DNA from: CAZXDS01 sp964639525
GTDB taxonomy: Bacteria > Bacteroidota > Ignavibacteria > Ignavibacteriales > Melioribacteraceae
DNA length: 14,378 bases
Direction of reading: 5' to 3'
Assembly (NCBI GenBank): GCA_964639525.1
Contig: CAZXDS010000079.1
Coordinates: 1-14,378 of the forward strand
Position numbers and translations under genes: made by a program. Of the stretch, positions 1-7,932 are shown piece by piece. Numbering within the stretch: position 1 is the stretch's first letter; every line of letters starts with the position of its first letter. Below the pieces are notes generated by a model. It was not told the DNA's origin. It did not search any database and worked only from the letters and a program-made list of their open reading frames with translations.

Positions 1-238
1 TTCTCTTTTTTCATGGCGGTCTTAATCTTTACCCACAACATTAAGGGTAGAACCACAAAAAAAACAAATCGTTTTTTTATTAATCTCAAAGCATGTTTAT
101 TAATTTCATTATCGGTAGAAAGGAAATTTTCTTTAATTGAATTACACCAATTTGAGAAATTTAGTTAAGACTCGGATGGATTTTAGCAAAGTAATCCAAA
201 CTCCATAGCCAGGTTACTTGTTATCACTACTTACTATA

Positions 239-254
239 AACCGGTGAACCGGTT
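239..254. repeat. 16-bp palindrome AACCGGT-GA-ACCGGTT
   Basis: There are seven-base arms (239-245 and 248-254) with a two-base centre, perfectly complementary. It could be a protein-binding site or part of a degraded repetitive palindrome. It has no adjacent gene start to act on inside the window, so a repeat remnant is more likely. Confidence 0.5.
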
Positions 255-280
255 ATTGGTTGTTCCTGCCTGCGGTTTCT

Positions 281-313
281 ACCAATGGATTATTCGCCAC
301 GGCGAACATTGGT
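281..313. repeat. bulged hairpin ACCAATG...CATTGGT
   Basis: The outer stem is 281-287 with 307-313 (7 bp). The inner stem is TTCGCC 293-298 with GGCGAA 301-306 (6 bp), with a five-base bulge GATTA on the left side only. It is followed directly by TAATGAAA. The string GGTTAATGAAA that overlaps this hairpin's right foot (311-321) occurs again at 533-543, at the foot of a hairpin in the mobile element. This suggests a REP-like palindrome of a related type. Confidence 0.5.
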
Positions 314-389
314 TAATGAAAGTTGCTGTTTAGTTCAATAGTTTCCAAGTCCATTGGTTAATGTAGGTTGTTGTTTAGTTCAACGGTTT
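307..389. repeat. diverged 38-bp direct repeat, two copies
   Basis: Copy one is 307-344 and copy two is 352-389. They match at 33 of 38 positions, starting with CATTGGTTAATG and containing TGTTTAGTTCAA in both. The copies are separated by 7 bp. The first copy begins with the right arm of the 281-313 hairpin, so a repeat unit appears to have been partly duplicated. Confidence 0.6.
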
Positions 390-445
390 TTATCTTTCAA
401 AGTGCATGTAAGGTTTATCCCTTTTTAAGTTGAATTATTGGCACT

Positions 446-567
446 TGAGTCCACTCCGAAAAGCTCCAAACGGGTTAAAAACCCGTTTGGGATTGTATGT
501 TTCTATCTCGTTTTCCCCACGTTGAAACGTGGGGTTAATGAAAATATTACTTTTCAGAGTGGACTCA
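446..567. mobile_element. MITE-like element with 18-bp TIRs, two hairpins and CACT target duplication
   Basis: The left terminal repeat is 446-463 and the right is 550-567. They are inverted copies with one mismatch in 18 (TGAGTCCACTCYGAAAAG). Both sides carry the 4-bp direct repeat CACT (442-445 and 568-571), as expected for a transposition target duplication. Inside are two hairpins: 466-476 with 480-490 (11 bp perfect, AAA loop) and 515-522 with 527-534 (8 bp). No reading frame inside could encode a transposase, so the element must be mobilised in trans. It ends 21 bp past the mutB stop codon, so its hairpins may also act as a transcript end for mutAB. A second copy starts at 14327. The transposase family is not identifiable from this window. 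Confidence 0.72.
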
Positions 568-588
568 CACTTAAATTTTTTATAAAGA

Positions 589-2769
589 TCAGGCAAACCT
601 TCTATCAACTTCTCCCATTATTTTTATTGCTGCTTCAGGAATTTTTGTTCCCGGTCCAAAAATTGCAAACGCCCCGTTTTCATATAAAAATTCGTAATCC
701 TGTGTCGGAATTACTCCGCCAACGATAACAATAATATCTTCGCGTCCTAATTTTTTCAATTCGGAAATTAAAAGCGGAAGTAGCGTTTTATGCCCGGCAG
801 CAAGCGAACTCATTCCCACAATGTGAACATCGTTTTCAACTGCTTGGCGTGCAGTTTCTTCCGGCGTTTGAAAAAGCGGACCAACGTCAACGTCAAAGCC
901 CATATCGGCATAAGCTGTTGCAACAACTTTTGCTCCGCGATCGTGTCCGTCCTGTCCCATTTTTGCAATTAAAATTCTCGGGCGGCGTCCTTCTTTTTCC
1001 GCAAAATCGTCTGTCATTTTTTTTGCGGTTTCAAAAAAATTATTATCGCCGGATTTGTATTCACTGCCGTAAATTCCGGAAATTGTTTTGTTCATAGCTT
1101 TAAATCTCCCGCTTACTTTTTCAATTGCCTCAGAAATTTCACCCAATGTTGCTTTTGCTCTTGCTGCTTCCACTGAAAGTTCAAGCAAATTGCCTTTCCC
1201 GTTTTCGGCACATTCGGTCAATTTTTGTAAAACGCTCTTTACTCTATCAGAATCTCTTTCCTTTTTCAATTTTTTCAATCGTTTAATTTGATTTTCTCGA
1301 ACAAGTGCATTGTCTATTTCAAGAATATCCATCGGTTCTTGTTTTTCCAATTGATATTTGTTTATGCCAACAATTGTTTCTGCTCCGCTATCAATTCTTG
1401 CCTGTTTGCGGGCAGCGGATTCTTCTATTCGCATTTTCGGAACTCCGGCTTCAATCGCTTTTGTCATTCCTCCGTATGATTCAATTTCGAGTATATGTTT
1501 CCACCCTTTGTGGAGAAGTGCATCGGTCAAAAATTCAACGTAATACGAACCTGCCCAAGGATCAATTACTTTTGTAATTTTGGTTTCTTCCTGCAAATAG
1601 ATTTGAGTATTCCGTGCTATGCGAGCTGAAAAATCAGTTGGAAGTGCAATTGCTTCGTCCAATGAATTTGTGTGCAAAGATTGTGTGTGTCCCATTGTTG
1701 CAGCAAGTGCTTCAATACAAGTTCTTATGACATTGTTGTACGGGTCTTGTTCCGTTAAACTCCAACCTGATGTTTGCGAATGAGTTCGAAGCGACATTGA
1801 TTTTGGATTTTTAGGATTGAACTGTTTAATCAACTTTGCCCAAATTACACGGGCGGCTCTCATCTTTGCAATTTCCATAAAGTAATTCATTCCCTGTGCC
1901 CAAAAGAAAGAGAGACGCGGCGCAAACGAATCAATATCCATTCCTGATGCCAAACCGGTGCGCACATATTCCAATCCGTCAGCCAAAGTATAAGCCATTT
2001 CCAAATCAGCCGATGCACCTGCTTCCTGCATATGATAGCCGGAAATACTAATGCTGTTGAACCTGGGCATTTCTTTTGAAGTGTATTTAAAAATATCGGC
2101 TATAATTTTCATCGACATTTTTGGCGGATAAATATATGTGTTACGAACCATATATTCTTTTAAAATATCGTTTTGAATAGTACCTTTTAATTGTTCGTGA
2201 GCTACACCTTGCTCTTCAGCCGCAGCGATGTAAAAAGCAAGTATCGGCAAAACCGCTCCGTTCATTGTCATTGAAACCGACATTTTATCAAGCGGAATTT
2301 CGTTGAATAATATTTTCATATCTTCAATTGAATCAATTGCAACGCCGGCTTTTCCAACATCACTGAAAACTCTGGGATGATCGGAATCGTATCCGCGATG
2401 CGTTGCTAAATCGAAGGCAATGGAAAGCCCCATTTGTCCTGCTGCAAGATTTCGTCTGTAAAATGCGTTGCTTTCTTCGGCAGTTGAAAAACCCGCATAC
2501 TGTCTGATTGTCCAAGGGCGCACAACGTACATTGAAGAATACGGTCCTCTCAGATACGGCGGAATACCGGACATATATTTTAAGTGCTGCATTCCGTTTA
2601 AATCTTCTTTTGTGTATAACGGATGAACGCCAATGTTTTCCATCGTTTTCCAAATGGAATTTTCAGCACTATTCCCTGTTTTGCTCTCCAAATCTTTTTC
2701 CCAAATACTTTTGGTAATTTGATTTGAACTTAAATTAAGACTGATATTTTTGAATTGCGGTCTTTTCAC
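589..2769 (-). CDS. mutB: methylmalonyl-CoA mutase large (catalytic) subunit
   Basis: This cytoplasmic enzyme converts (R)-methylmalonyl-CoA and succinyl-CoA into one another by an adenosylcobalamin radical mechanism, in propionate metabolism. At 726 residues it has the normal length for the family. The N-terminal TIM barrel contains RPWTIRQYAGFST (84-96) with the active-site tyrosine at Y91, plus Q199, R209 and the catalytic histidine H246 in SGYHMQEAGA. The C-terminal cobalamin domain (from about 590) has the base-off motif DGHDRG at 607-612 with the cobalt-binding H609. It also has the downstream nucleotide-loop motifs SSLAAGH and VGGVIP. The start is GTG, 18 bp after the mutA stop, so the two are co-transcribed. 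No in-frame ATG occurs before residue 43, and MKRPQFKNI resembles normal family N-termini. No mutase chaperone (MeaB) or epimerase gene is present in the window. All key residues are intact. Confidence 0.97.
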   Translation of the reverse strand: MKRPQFKNISLNLSSNQITKSIWEKDLESKTGNSAENSIWKTMENIGVHPLYTKEDLNGMQHLKYMSGIPPYLRGPYSSMYVVRPWTIRQYAGFSTAEESNAFYRRNLAAGQMGLSIAFDLATHRGYDSDHPRVFSDVGKAGVAIDSIEDMKILFNEIPLDKMSVSMTMNGAVLPILAFYIAAAEEQGVAHEQLKGTIQNDILKEYMVRNTYIYPPKMSMKIIADIFKYTSKEMPRFNSISISGYHMQEAGASADLEMAYTLADGLEYVRTGLASGMDIDSFAPRLSFFWAQGMNYFMEIAKMRAARVIWAKLIKQFNPKNPKSMSLRTHSQTSGWSLTEQDPYNNVIRTCIEALAATMGHTQSLHTNSLDEAIALPTDFSARIARNTQIYLQEETKITKVIDPWAGSYYVEFLTDALLHKGWKHILEIESYGGMTKAIEAGVPKMRIEESAARKQARIDSGAETIVGINKYQLEKQEPMDILEIDNALVRENQIKRLKKLKKERDSDRVKSVLQKLTECAENGKGNLLELSVEAARAKATLGEISEAIEKVSGRFKAMNKTISGIYGSEYKSGDNNFFETAKKMTDDFAEKEGRRPRILIAKMGQDGHDRGAKVVATAYADMGFDVDVGPLFQTPEETARQAVENDVHIVGMSSLAAGHKTLLPLLISELKKLGREDIIVIVGGVIPTQDYEFLYENGAFAIFGPGTKIPEAAIKIMGEVDRRFA

Positions 2770-2787
2770 TTTTTGCTCACTAAGAAA

Positions 2788-4314
2788 TTAATTTTCAAAT
2801 TGTTCTGCTGCTCGAACTTTAGTAATTGGAGTAATTTCAAAAGTTTTTTTTATTTCATTAAAATTATTTTTATCCGAATTTTCCTTAAGCTCTATTTCGG
2901 TACTCTTTAATTCTTCCTTTGAATTTATGTGTTTGTTTACACCGACAAGTATTGATTTGCCTTCCGTAAAATCAGACATTCTCATTTTGTTTACTTCTGC
3001 AATTTTATCTTGAATGAAACTTGATTTTAATGCGGGAATAATTCCGCCTTGCTCTTCAACATCTTGAAATAGCGCCCACGCTTTTTCGCATAATTCAGCC
3101 GTTAAATTTTCAACATAATAGCTTCCGCCCGCAGTATCAATTATCTTATCAAGATGAGTTTCTTCTTTTAGTATATTTTGAATATTTCTAGCAAGATGCA
3201 GCGAAAATTCATTCGCTTCGGCAATGTGTTTGTCAAAAGGTGTAACATCAAGCACATCAATGCCACCGAGTATAGCAGAGAATGCTTCGGTAGTTCCTCT
3301 TAAAATATTGTTGTGAATATCTCGCGTTGTTTGATTATACATTGTGGTTTGAGCGATGATGTGCATTTTTCGGTATTCTTTATCAACGCCATATTCTTCA
3401 AGAATTTTTGACCATAATATTCTAACAGCTCTTAATTTTGCAATCTCCATAAAATAAAAAGAGCCGATACCAAACTTAAAAGAAATTTTCGATGCAATTT
3501 GATTTACGGAAGTTCCGGGATTAGAGAGTTGATAAATATATTCGGAACCCGAAGCAAGAGAAAAAGCTAAATCCTGCACTGCACTGCTTCCTGCGTTGTT
3601 GTAAATTGTGCCGTCAACTAATATTGAACGAAGTTCGGTATTTTTTTTATGAAGTGAATTTGTTAAAGTATTTAATTCATTAAATTCACGTTCAACATTA
3701 TCAGGCAAATATCCGTTCTTAATTAAAGACGCAATCGGGGAAGAATATATTCCTCCCTTTAAATTTGAAAAAATAAAATTATGTCGTCTTAAGAACGATT
3801 CAAATTCAGGCAGAAAATCTTTTGCAGAACAGCCACAGTAAATATTGATTGAATATTTTTTTAAATCAATATCCTGTAAAAAATTATCAACAGACTTTGT
3901 CTGCGAACCGAAAAAATTATTTTCCGCTTCATCAAGTGTAACGGTTGTTTGCCCGTTGTTCAATCCGCTTTTTAATAAACTGTTATATTTATCGGGACTA
4001 TCCGTATAAATGGTTTGTGAAATCTGCCAACCGCCGGTTAAGTAACCTGCCGATTTAGTTCCTCGTAAATAGTTGTTAAACCCTGGTAATTCTTTTACAA
4101 ACGGTAAGTTTTTTAAGCTCTCATCTACAAAAATAGGTTGTAATTCAATTCCCTCATAAGTAGCCGTTTTAAGAGTACTGTTAAAATCAGCACCTTTTAA
4201 GTCTTTAATAACTTGTTTTTTCCAATCGCTATAAAGAGTTGGCTGAAAATCATTTTCAAGTTTCAACTCAGCATCCAATACAACAGAATTTTGGTCTTTT
4301 TCATTTACATTCAT
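2788..4314 (-). CDS. mutA: methylmalonyl-CoA mutase small (non-catalytic) subunit, short form
   Basis: This is the structural partner of MutB in the heterodimeric mutase; it binds no substrate itself. The protein has 508 residues from the ATG at 4314. Barrel motifs align with MutB but active-site residues are lost: MutB RPWTIRQ corresponds to GGWQISQ here (94-100), and the catalytic His region GYHMQEAGAS corresponds to GTIYNNAGSS with Ile in place of His (I237). The C-terminal barrel segment (IIDTAGGSYYVENLT) is well conserved. The protein ends at RAAEQFEN, just after the barrel, and lacks the degenerate cobalamin-like domain found in longer family members of about 620-640 residues. The stop is followed at once by mutB, so the short form looks natural. 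A TTG at 4335 could add seven residues, but the ATG is preceded by AAGG at a good distance. It is the first gene of the operon. Confidence 0.94.
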   Translation of the reverse strand: MNVNEKDQNSVVLDAELKLENDFQPTLYSDWKKQVIKDLKGADFNSTLKTATYEGIELQPIFVDESLKNLPFVKELPGFNNYLRGTKSAGYLTGGWQISQTIYTDSPDKYNSLLKSGLNNGQTTVTLDEAENNFFGSQTKSVDNFLQDIDLKKYSINIYCGCSAKDFLPEFESFLRRHNFIFSNLKGGIYSSPIASLIKNGYLPDNVEREFNELNTLTNSLHKKNTELRSILVDGTIYNNAGSSAVQDLAFSLASGSEYIYQLSNPGTSVNQIASKISFKFGIGSFYFMEIAKLRAVRILWSKILEEYGVDKEYRKMHIIAQTTMYNQTTRDIHNNILRGTTEAFSAILGGIDVLDVTPFDKHIAEANEFSLHLARNIQNILKEETHLDKIIDTAGGSYYVENLTAELCEKAWALFQDVEEQGGIIPALKSSFIQDKIAEVNKMRMSDFTEGKSILVGVNKHINSKEELKSTEIELKENSDKNNFNEIKKTFEITPITKVRAAEQFEN

Positions 4315-4320
4315 AAAACG

Positions 4321-4324
4321 CCTT
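4321..4324 (-). promoter_or_regulatory. ribosome binding site for mutA (AAGG)
   Basis: On the minus strand AAGG lies six bases before the ATG at 4314. This favours the ATG over the in-frame TTG at 4335, because the site would fall inside the coding region if translation began at the TTG. Confidence 0.5.
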
Positions 4325-4367
4325 AAAAAAATCAATTATTAAACGAAACATAATAAATAAACTTCTG

Positions 4368-4390
4368 AAATTATTATTCGATAATAATTT
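4368..4390. promoter_or_regulatory. 23-bp perfect AT palindrome upstream of mutA
   Basis: The arms AAATTATTAT (4368-4377) and ATAATAATTT (4381-4390) are perfectly complementary around TCG. It lies 53 bp before the mutA ATG, where an operator for a dimeric repressor or activator would be expected. The AT-only arms raise the probability of a chance palindrome in this AT-rich region. The rest of the 4315-4677 gap also holds small hairpins, GAACC/GGTTC at 4410-4426 and TTCGG/CCGAA at 4482-4497. Confidence 0.4.
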
Positions 4391-4534
4391 AATAATAAAA
4401 ATGATAATTGAACCTGCCAGCGGTTCGGGGTCAAAATTAAGATTACAAAAAACAACATGTTAAGAGTATATAAAAAAATATTTCGGCAAAGACCGAATCC
4501 GGCTTTCGACTGATTTTCCGATTAAATTTGCCAT

Positions 4535-4573
4535 ATTTCTGTAACACAGATTAATAATCTGTGTTACAGAAAT
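4535..4573. repeat. perfect 18-bp hairpin between divergent mutA and kinase genes
   Basis: Bases 4535-4552 pair without mismatch with 4556-4573 around an AAT loop; the core is CTGTAACACAGATT. Since both flanking genes read away from this site, it is not at the 3' end of either of them, so a transcription terminator makes little sense. It is more likely a repetitive extragenic palindrome or, less likely, a regulatory binding site or part of the kinase 5' leader. Confidence 0.65.
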
Positions 4574-4677
4574 TTTGACTCTGAATCGCTGGAACCTGCA
4601 ATGATAATGTTATCTCTCAAAAAAATGAGTTATATTTAAAAGAATAAAAACTAATTACGTTAATAAGCTTAGTTAAA

Positions 4678-7600
4678 TTGAAAAAAGCAGCATATTACAT
4701 ATTTGCATTTATTGTTTTCGAACTAATTTTGGTGTTCCTTTATTGGGGAACAATATCAATCAAGAAGAAAGAATATTTTAAAGTAAAAATAAAAATTCAG
4801 CAAAATTTAAACAAATTAACATTCGATGTTTACAATCGTGCGGCACTAAACTTTATTACTTCTGTCGAATCAAATTCTAATGCTTTAAATGTATTGTCTA
4901 ATTTAAGAAGAGGTTCCCAAAGGAATTCAAATATTGTGTCTTTTTTAAAACCGTTTATTAATGAAGCTCATAACAACGGCATTAGTGTTATAAATTTTTA
5001 TTCGTCAGGGTTTGAGTATAAAATTGATTGTAACTTAAAAAAAGTTGAGATGTCGAAAAAGCAGGAACTGAATGCCCTGCATAACATGATGTCCACGAGT
5101 TTTAAAAAATTTGCACTTGATGTTGAACCGCAGTCGGTTATGTATAAATCTGTTTTTCCAATTAAACTTAAGGACAATTCTTATTCATATTGCGAGCTTG
5201 GATTTACACCGCTGAGTGTGGAGAAAAGACTTAGTATTGCCGGCAAAGAAAAGTTTATGCACTTGATTTATGGTAATGAACTGGATAATTATGTTGAAGA
5301 TAAAACAGAAGTATTTGCCGGTTTTAATTATTTGTCTGATAGAAAAGCGAATGATTTTTTGCACGGTAAAAATTTGTTGCAGATAAAAAATATAGTTCAA
5401 AAAGATAATTATAACAAAGCAATTAAAGGAAATACCGGTTCATTTTCTCTATCTGCTAATGGCAATGATTTTATTATATCTTTTTTCAGGTTGAAATCCA
5501 TTACAGGTAAAACAATAGGCTATTTGTTTCACTTTTCCGAAGATAATTTTATCGGGAAAATGCGATTTGAATTTCAACTGCTTCTCGGATTTTCTTCATT
5601 AATGCTTTTAATAATATTTATTTATTCCTACTCGGAATTTACTTCCAAATTGAAAGCACAAAAGACAAATGCAATTCTAAGCTCGATAAAAGAAAGTCCG
5701 GAGAATGTTGCAATTTTATCGTTGGATAAAAATTATAAAATACTAGCTTTCAGTAAAAGTTATAAACGGCTTTTCAAGGAGTATTACGGCAGTATTATTG
5801 AGGAAGGAAAGAATAAGTTTGATTATCACAAAGATCCGCTTGAAATAAAAGAGCTGCGTTCCCATTTTGATAGAGCATTTAAAGGTGACGAATTTGTAAT
5901 TGTGGAAAGACACGAAAATTCTGAAAACGAAGTTAAATATCTTGAAAATCGCTACAATGCAATTCGTGATAATGAAAATAAAATTACCGGAGTAACTATT
6001 TTTATTACGGATGTTACAAAAAGCAAGCTTGCCGAAAAAAAATTGCAAAAAGTTAACCGCAATTTGGAAAATCAAATTTCGGAAAAAGAAAAGATTGAAA
6101 AGATATTAAAAAGCAATAACAGATTCTTAAATATTATAATGGACACAATCCCAAGTCCGTTTTATTTCCAAAATAACAACGGTATTATTCAGGGCTGCAA
6201 CACTTCATTTGCTGAAGATATTTTGGGGTATCGAAAAAATGAAGTTATCGGCAAAAAGATAGAGCAATTGTTTAGTGAGGATGACAAAGCTCTTTCTCTT
6301 CCATTTAAGGAAAGAAGTTCAGCACTTATTGAACGTGGCGGAACAGATAGCTACGAAGCAAGCATTAAACTATCCGGCGGAAAAATTAGGGAAATGCTAT
6401 TTTATAAGGCTGCTTTTACTAATGAAATTGAGCAGATAGCCGGCATAGTTTGTGTAATGCTTGATATTACGGAGCGAAAGCAAACAATTGCCATGCTTAG
6501 TACCGCAAAGCAGGCGGCAGAAGAAGCGAATAGAGCTAAAAGCTATTTCCTTGCAAGTATGAGCCACGAACTGCGAACACCATTAAACGGTATTCTCGGT
6601 TATACGCAATTGTTAAAAAAAGATGATACTTTAAATGATTTTCAAAAAAATGCTGTAAATACAATTCATGTTTCCGGCGAGCATCTTCTATCACTTATTA
6701 ATGATGTATTGGACCTATCAAAGATAGAGGCAAAAAAATTAGAACTTACAAGTTTAAAATTTAATTTAAAAGAGTTGTTTGGAAATATTGTTGACGTTTT
6801 TAAAATGCGTACCGAGAAAAAAGGTATTCGGTTTATTTATAATGCCAAGGAAAATATTCCCACAGCCGTAATTGGTGATGAAATTCGTGTAAGGCAAATA
6901 ATTTATAATTTACTCGGTAATGCACTTAAATTTACGAAGTCCGGTTCAATTTCATTAATTGTAAAGTATGATAGAGAAAGCTCTGAATTTGTAAAAGTAA
7001 AAATTAGCATTATTGATACCGGCTCCGGAATACCCAAAAGTAAATTAAGAGAAATATTTGAACCGTTTAAACAAATAGAATCTCCCGATAAAAAAATAGA
7101 CGGTACAGGACTTGGATTAGCGATTACATTGAATTTAATTGAAATGATGAACGGAAAAATTAAAGTTAATAGTGAGGTTGGAAAAGGAACGGAATTTTCC
7201 GTTGAATTGACTTTGGAAAACGCTGCTGAGGATGCCTATGAAATTGAAGGTTCGGAGATAAAGGTAATTGGCTATCAAGGCATAAAAAAGAAAATCTTAA
7301 TTGTTGATGATACAGAGCAGGTTAGGGAGTTTTTATCTCGTATGTTAGCTCCGCTCGGGTTTTCACTCGCTGAAGCTCAAAACGGATTGGAGGCGTTAGT
7401 GAAAATAAATGATTTTAACCCGGACATTATTTTGATGGATTTGGTTATGCCGGTAATGAATGGATTGGAAACTATTAAATCTATTCGTTTGGATCAATAC
7501 AATAAAAATTTACCGATTATTGCGCTATCGGCAAGTGTGTTTGAAGATGACCAATCCCAAAGTATGTCCGCCGGCAGCAATATGTTTATGCCAAAACCTA

Positions 7601-7932
7601 TTGATGTTGATAAGCTTTTGGAAAATATAGGTAAACTTTTAAAAATTGAATGGAAATATGAAAGGGTGAAAACTGTTAATAACTTAACCGAACAATATTC
7701 CGAAATTATTGATAAAACCAATGATATTGCTGAGGAAATTCCTGATGTTGAAATTTTGAACAAAATAAAAAATAGTGCTCAACTCGGGGATATTAGTGGG
7801 ATTAGCTCAATATTAAAAGACTTAGAGAAAGAAGAAAGGTTTAAAAATTTTATTTTTAAAATTGGAAAGTTTAATAATAAATTTGATACCGAATCTATAA
7901 TTAATGAAATAAATAGAGCTATAAATGGATGA
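4678..7932 (+). CDS. membrane hybrid sensor histidine kinase (sensor-PAS-PAS-HisKA-HATPase-REC)
   Basis: This is an inner-membrane signalling kinase of 1084 residues. Transmembrane helices at about 7-24 and 297-318 enclose a periplasmic sensor of about 270 residues, possibly Cache-like; its ligand is unknown. PAS-like domains follow at about 330-450 and 480-600, the second ending in the typical DITERK. The HisKA domain has the H box SHELRTPLNG with H630. The ATPase domain has N748 (N box), DTGSGI at 780-785 and DGTGLGLA at 808-815. The receiver domain (872-990) has D877/D878, phosphoacceptor D921, S951 and K973. The last 90 or so residues are helical, resemble no active HPt domain and contain no histidine. 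The start is TTG: the frame is open back to a stop at 4645, but the only other upstream candidates are ATT or ATA, and the first transmembrane helix begins right after the TTG. No Shine-Dalgarno sequence is visible. It overlaps the next gene by 8 bp. Confidence 0.93.
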   Translation: MKKAAYYIFAFIVFELILVFLYWGTISIKKKEYFKVKIKIQQNLNKLTFDVYNRAALNFITSVESNSNALNVLSNLRRGSQRNSNIVSFLKPFINEAHNNGISVINFYSSGFEYKIDCNLKKVEMSKKQELNALHNMMSTSFKKFALDVEPQSVMYKSVFPIKLKDNSYSYCELGFTPLSVEKRLSIAGKEKFMHLIYGNELDNYVEDKTEVFAGFNYLSDRKANDFLHGKNLLQIKNIVQKDNYNKAIKGNTGSFSLSANGNDFIISFFRLKSITGKTIGYLFHFSEDNFIGKMRFEFQLLLGFSSLMLLIIFIYSYSEFTSKLKAQKTNAILSSIKESPENVAILSLDKNYKILAFSKSYKRLFKEYYGSIIEEGKNKFDYHKDPLEIKELRSHFDRAFKGDEFVIVERHENSENEVKYLENRYNAIRDNENKITGVTIFITDVTKSKLAEKKLQKVNRNLENQISEKEKIEKILKSNNRFLNIIMDTIPSPFYFQNNNGIIQGCNTSFAEDILGYRKNEVIGKKIEQLFSEDDKALSLPFKERSSALIERGGTDSYEASIKLSGGKIREMLFYKAAFTNEIEQIAGIVCVMLDITERKQTIAMLSTAKQAAEEANRAKSYFLASMSHELRTPLNGILGYTQLLKKDDTLNDFQKNAVNTIHVSGEHLLSLINDVLDLSKIEAKKLELTSLKFNLKELFGNIVDVFKMRTEKKGIRFIYNAKENIPTAVIGDEIRVRQIIYNLLGNALKFTKSGSISLIVKYDRESSEFVKVKISIIDTGSGIPKSKLREIFEPFKQIESPDKKIDGTGLGLAITLNLIEMMNGKIKVNSEVGKGTEFSVELTLENAAEDAYEIEGSEIKVIGYQGIKKKILIVDDTEQVREFLSRMLAPLGFSLAEAQNGLEALVKINDFNPDIILMDLVMPVMNGLETIKSIRLDQYNKNLPIIALSASVFEDDQSQSMSAGSNMFMPKPIDVDKLLENIGKLLKIEWKYERVKTVNNLTEQYSEIIDKTNDIAEEIPDVEILNKIKNSAQLGDISGISSILKDLEKEERFKNFIFKIGKFNNKFDTESIINEINRAING

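Larger units (their letters stand above)
1..445. other. non-coding region rich in small palindromes
   Basis: I see no convincing gene on either strand here. The stretch contains several short inverted repeats (for example TGGATT at 177-182 against AATCCA at 193-198, and the palindromes listed separately at 239-254 and 281-313) and a diverged direct repeat at 307-389. Together with the mobile element that starts at 446, it looks like an intergenic zone that has accumulated repeat insertions. The gene to the left of the window is not visible. Confidence 0.6.

Noticed and set aside
1..445. CRISPR-like array because of repeated CATTGGTTAATG units
   Set aside because: Only two diverged copies exist, with a 7-bp gap and no spacer structure or cas genes.
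438..728. Plus-strand open frame of 96 codons across the mobile element and the mutB 3' end
   Set aside because: It runs through the element's hairpins and antisense to the conserved MutB C-terminus, has no ribosome binding site and no family resemblance.
2770..2800. Possible frameshift that removed the MutA C-terminal domain
   Set aside because: Only 18 bp separate the mutA stop from mutB, so there is no room for a lost domain and no remnant in other frames.
4315..4335. Alternative TTG start for mutA at 4335
   Set aside because: The ATG at 4314 has AAGG six bases upstream; the extra seven residues look like translated leader.
4432..4439. TAATTTTG on the minus strand, matching the Bacteroidota -7 box TAnnTTTG, upstream of mutA
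   Set aside because: No TTTG-type -33 element is found at the expected distance, and the octamer is likely by chance in AT-rich DNA.
7690..7932. C-terminal extension of the hybrid kinase as an HPt domain
   Set aside because: The segment after about residue 991 contains no histidine, so it cannot be a working phosphotransfer domain.
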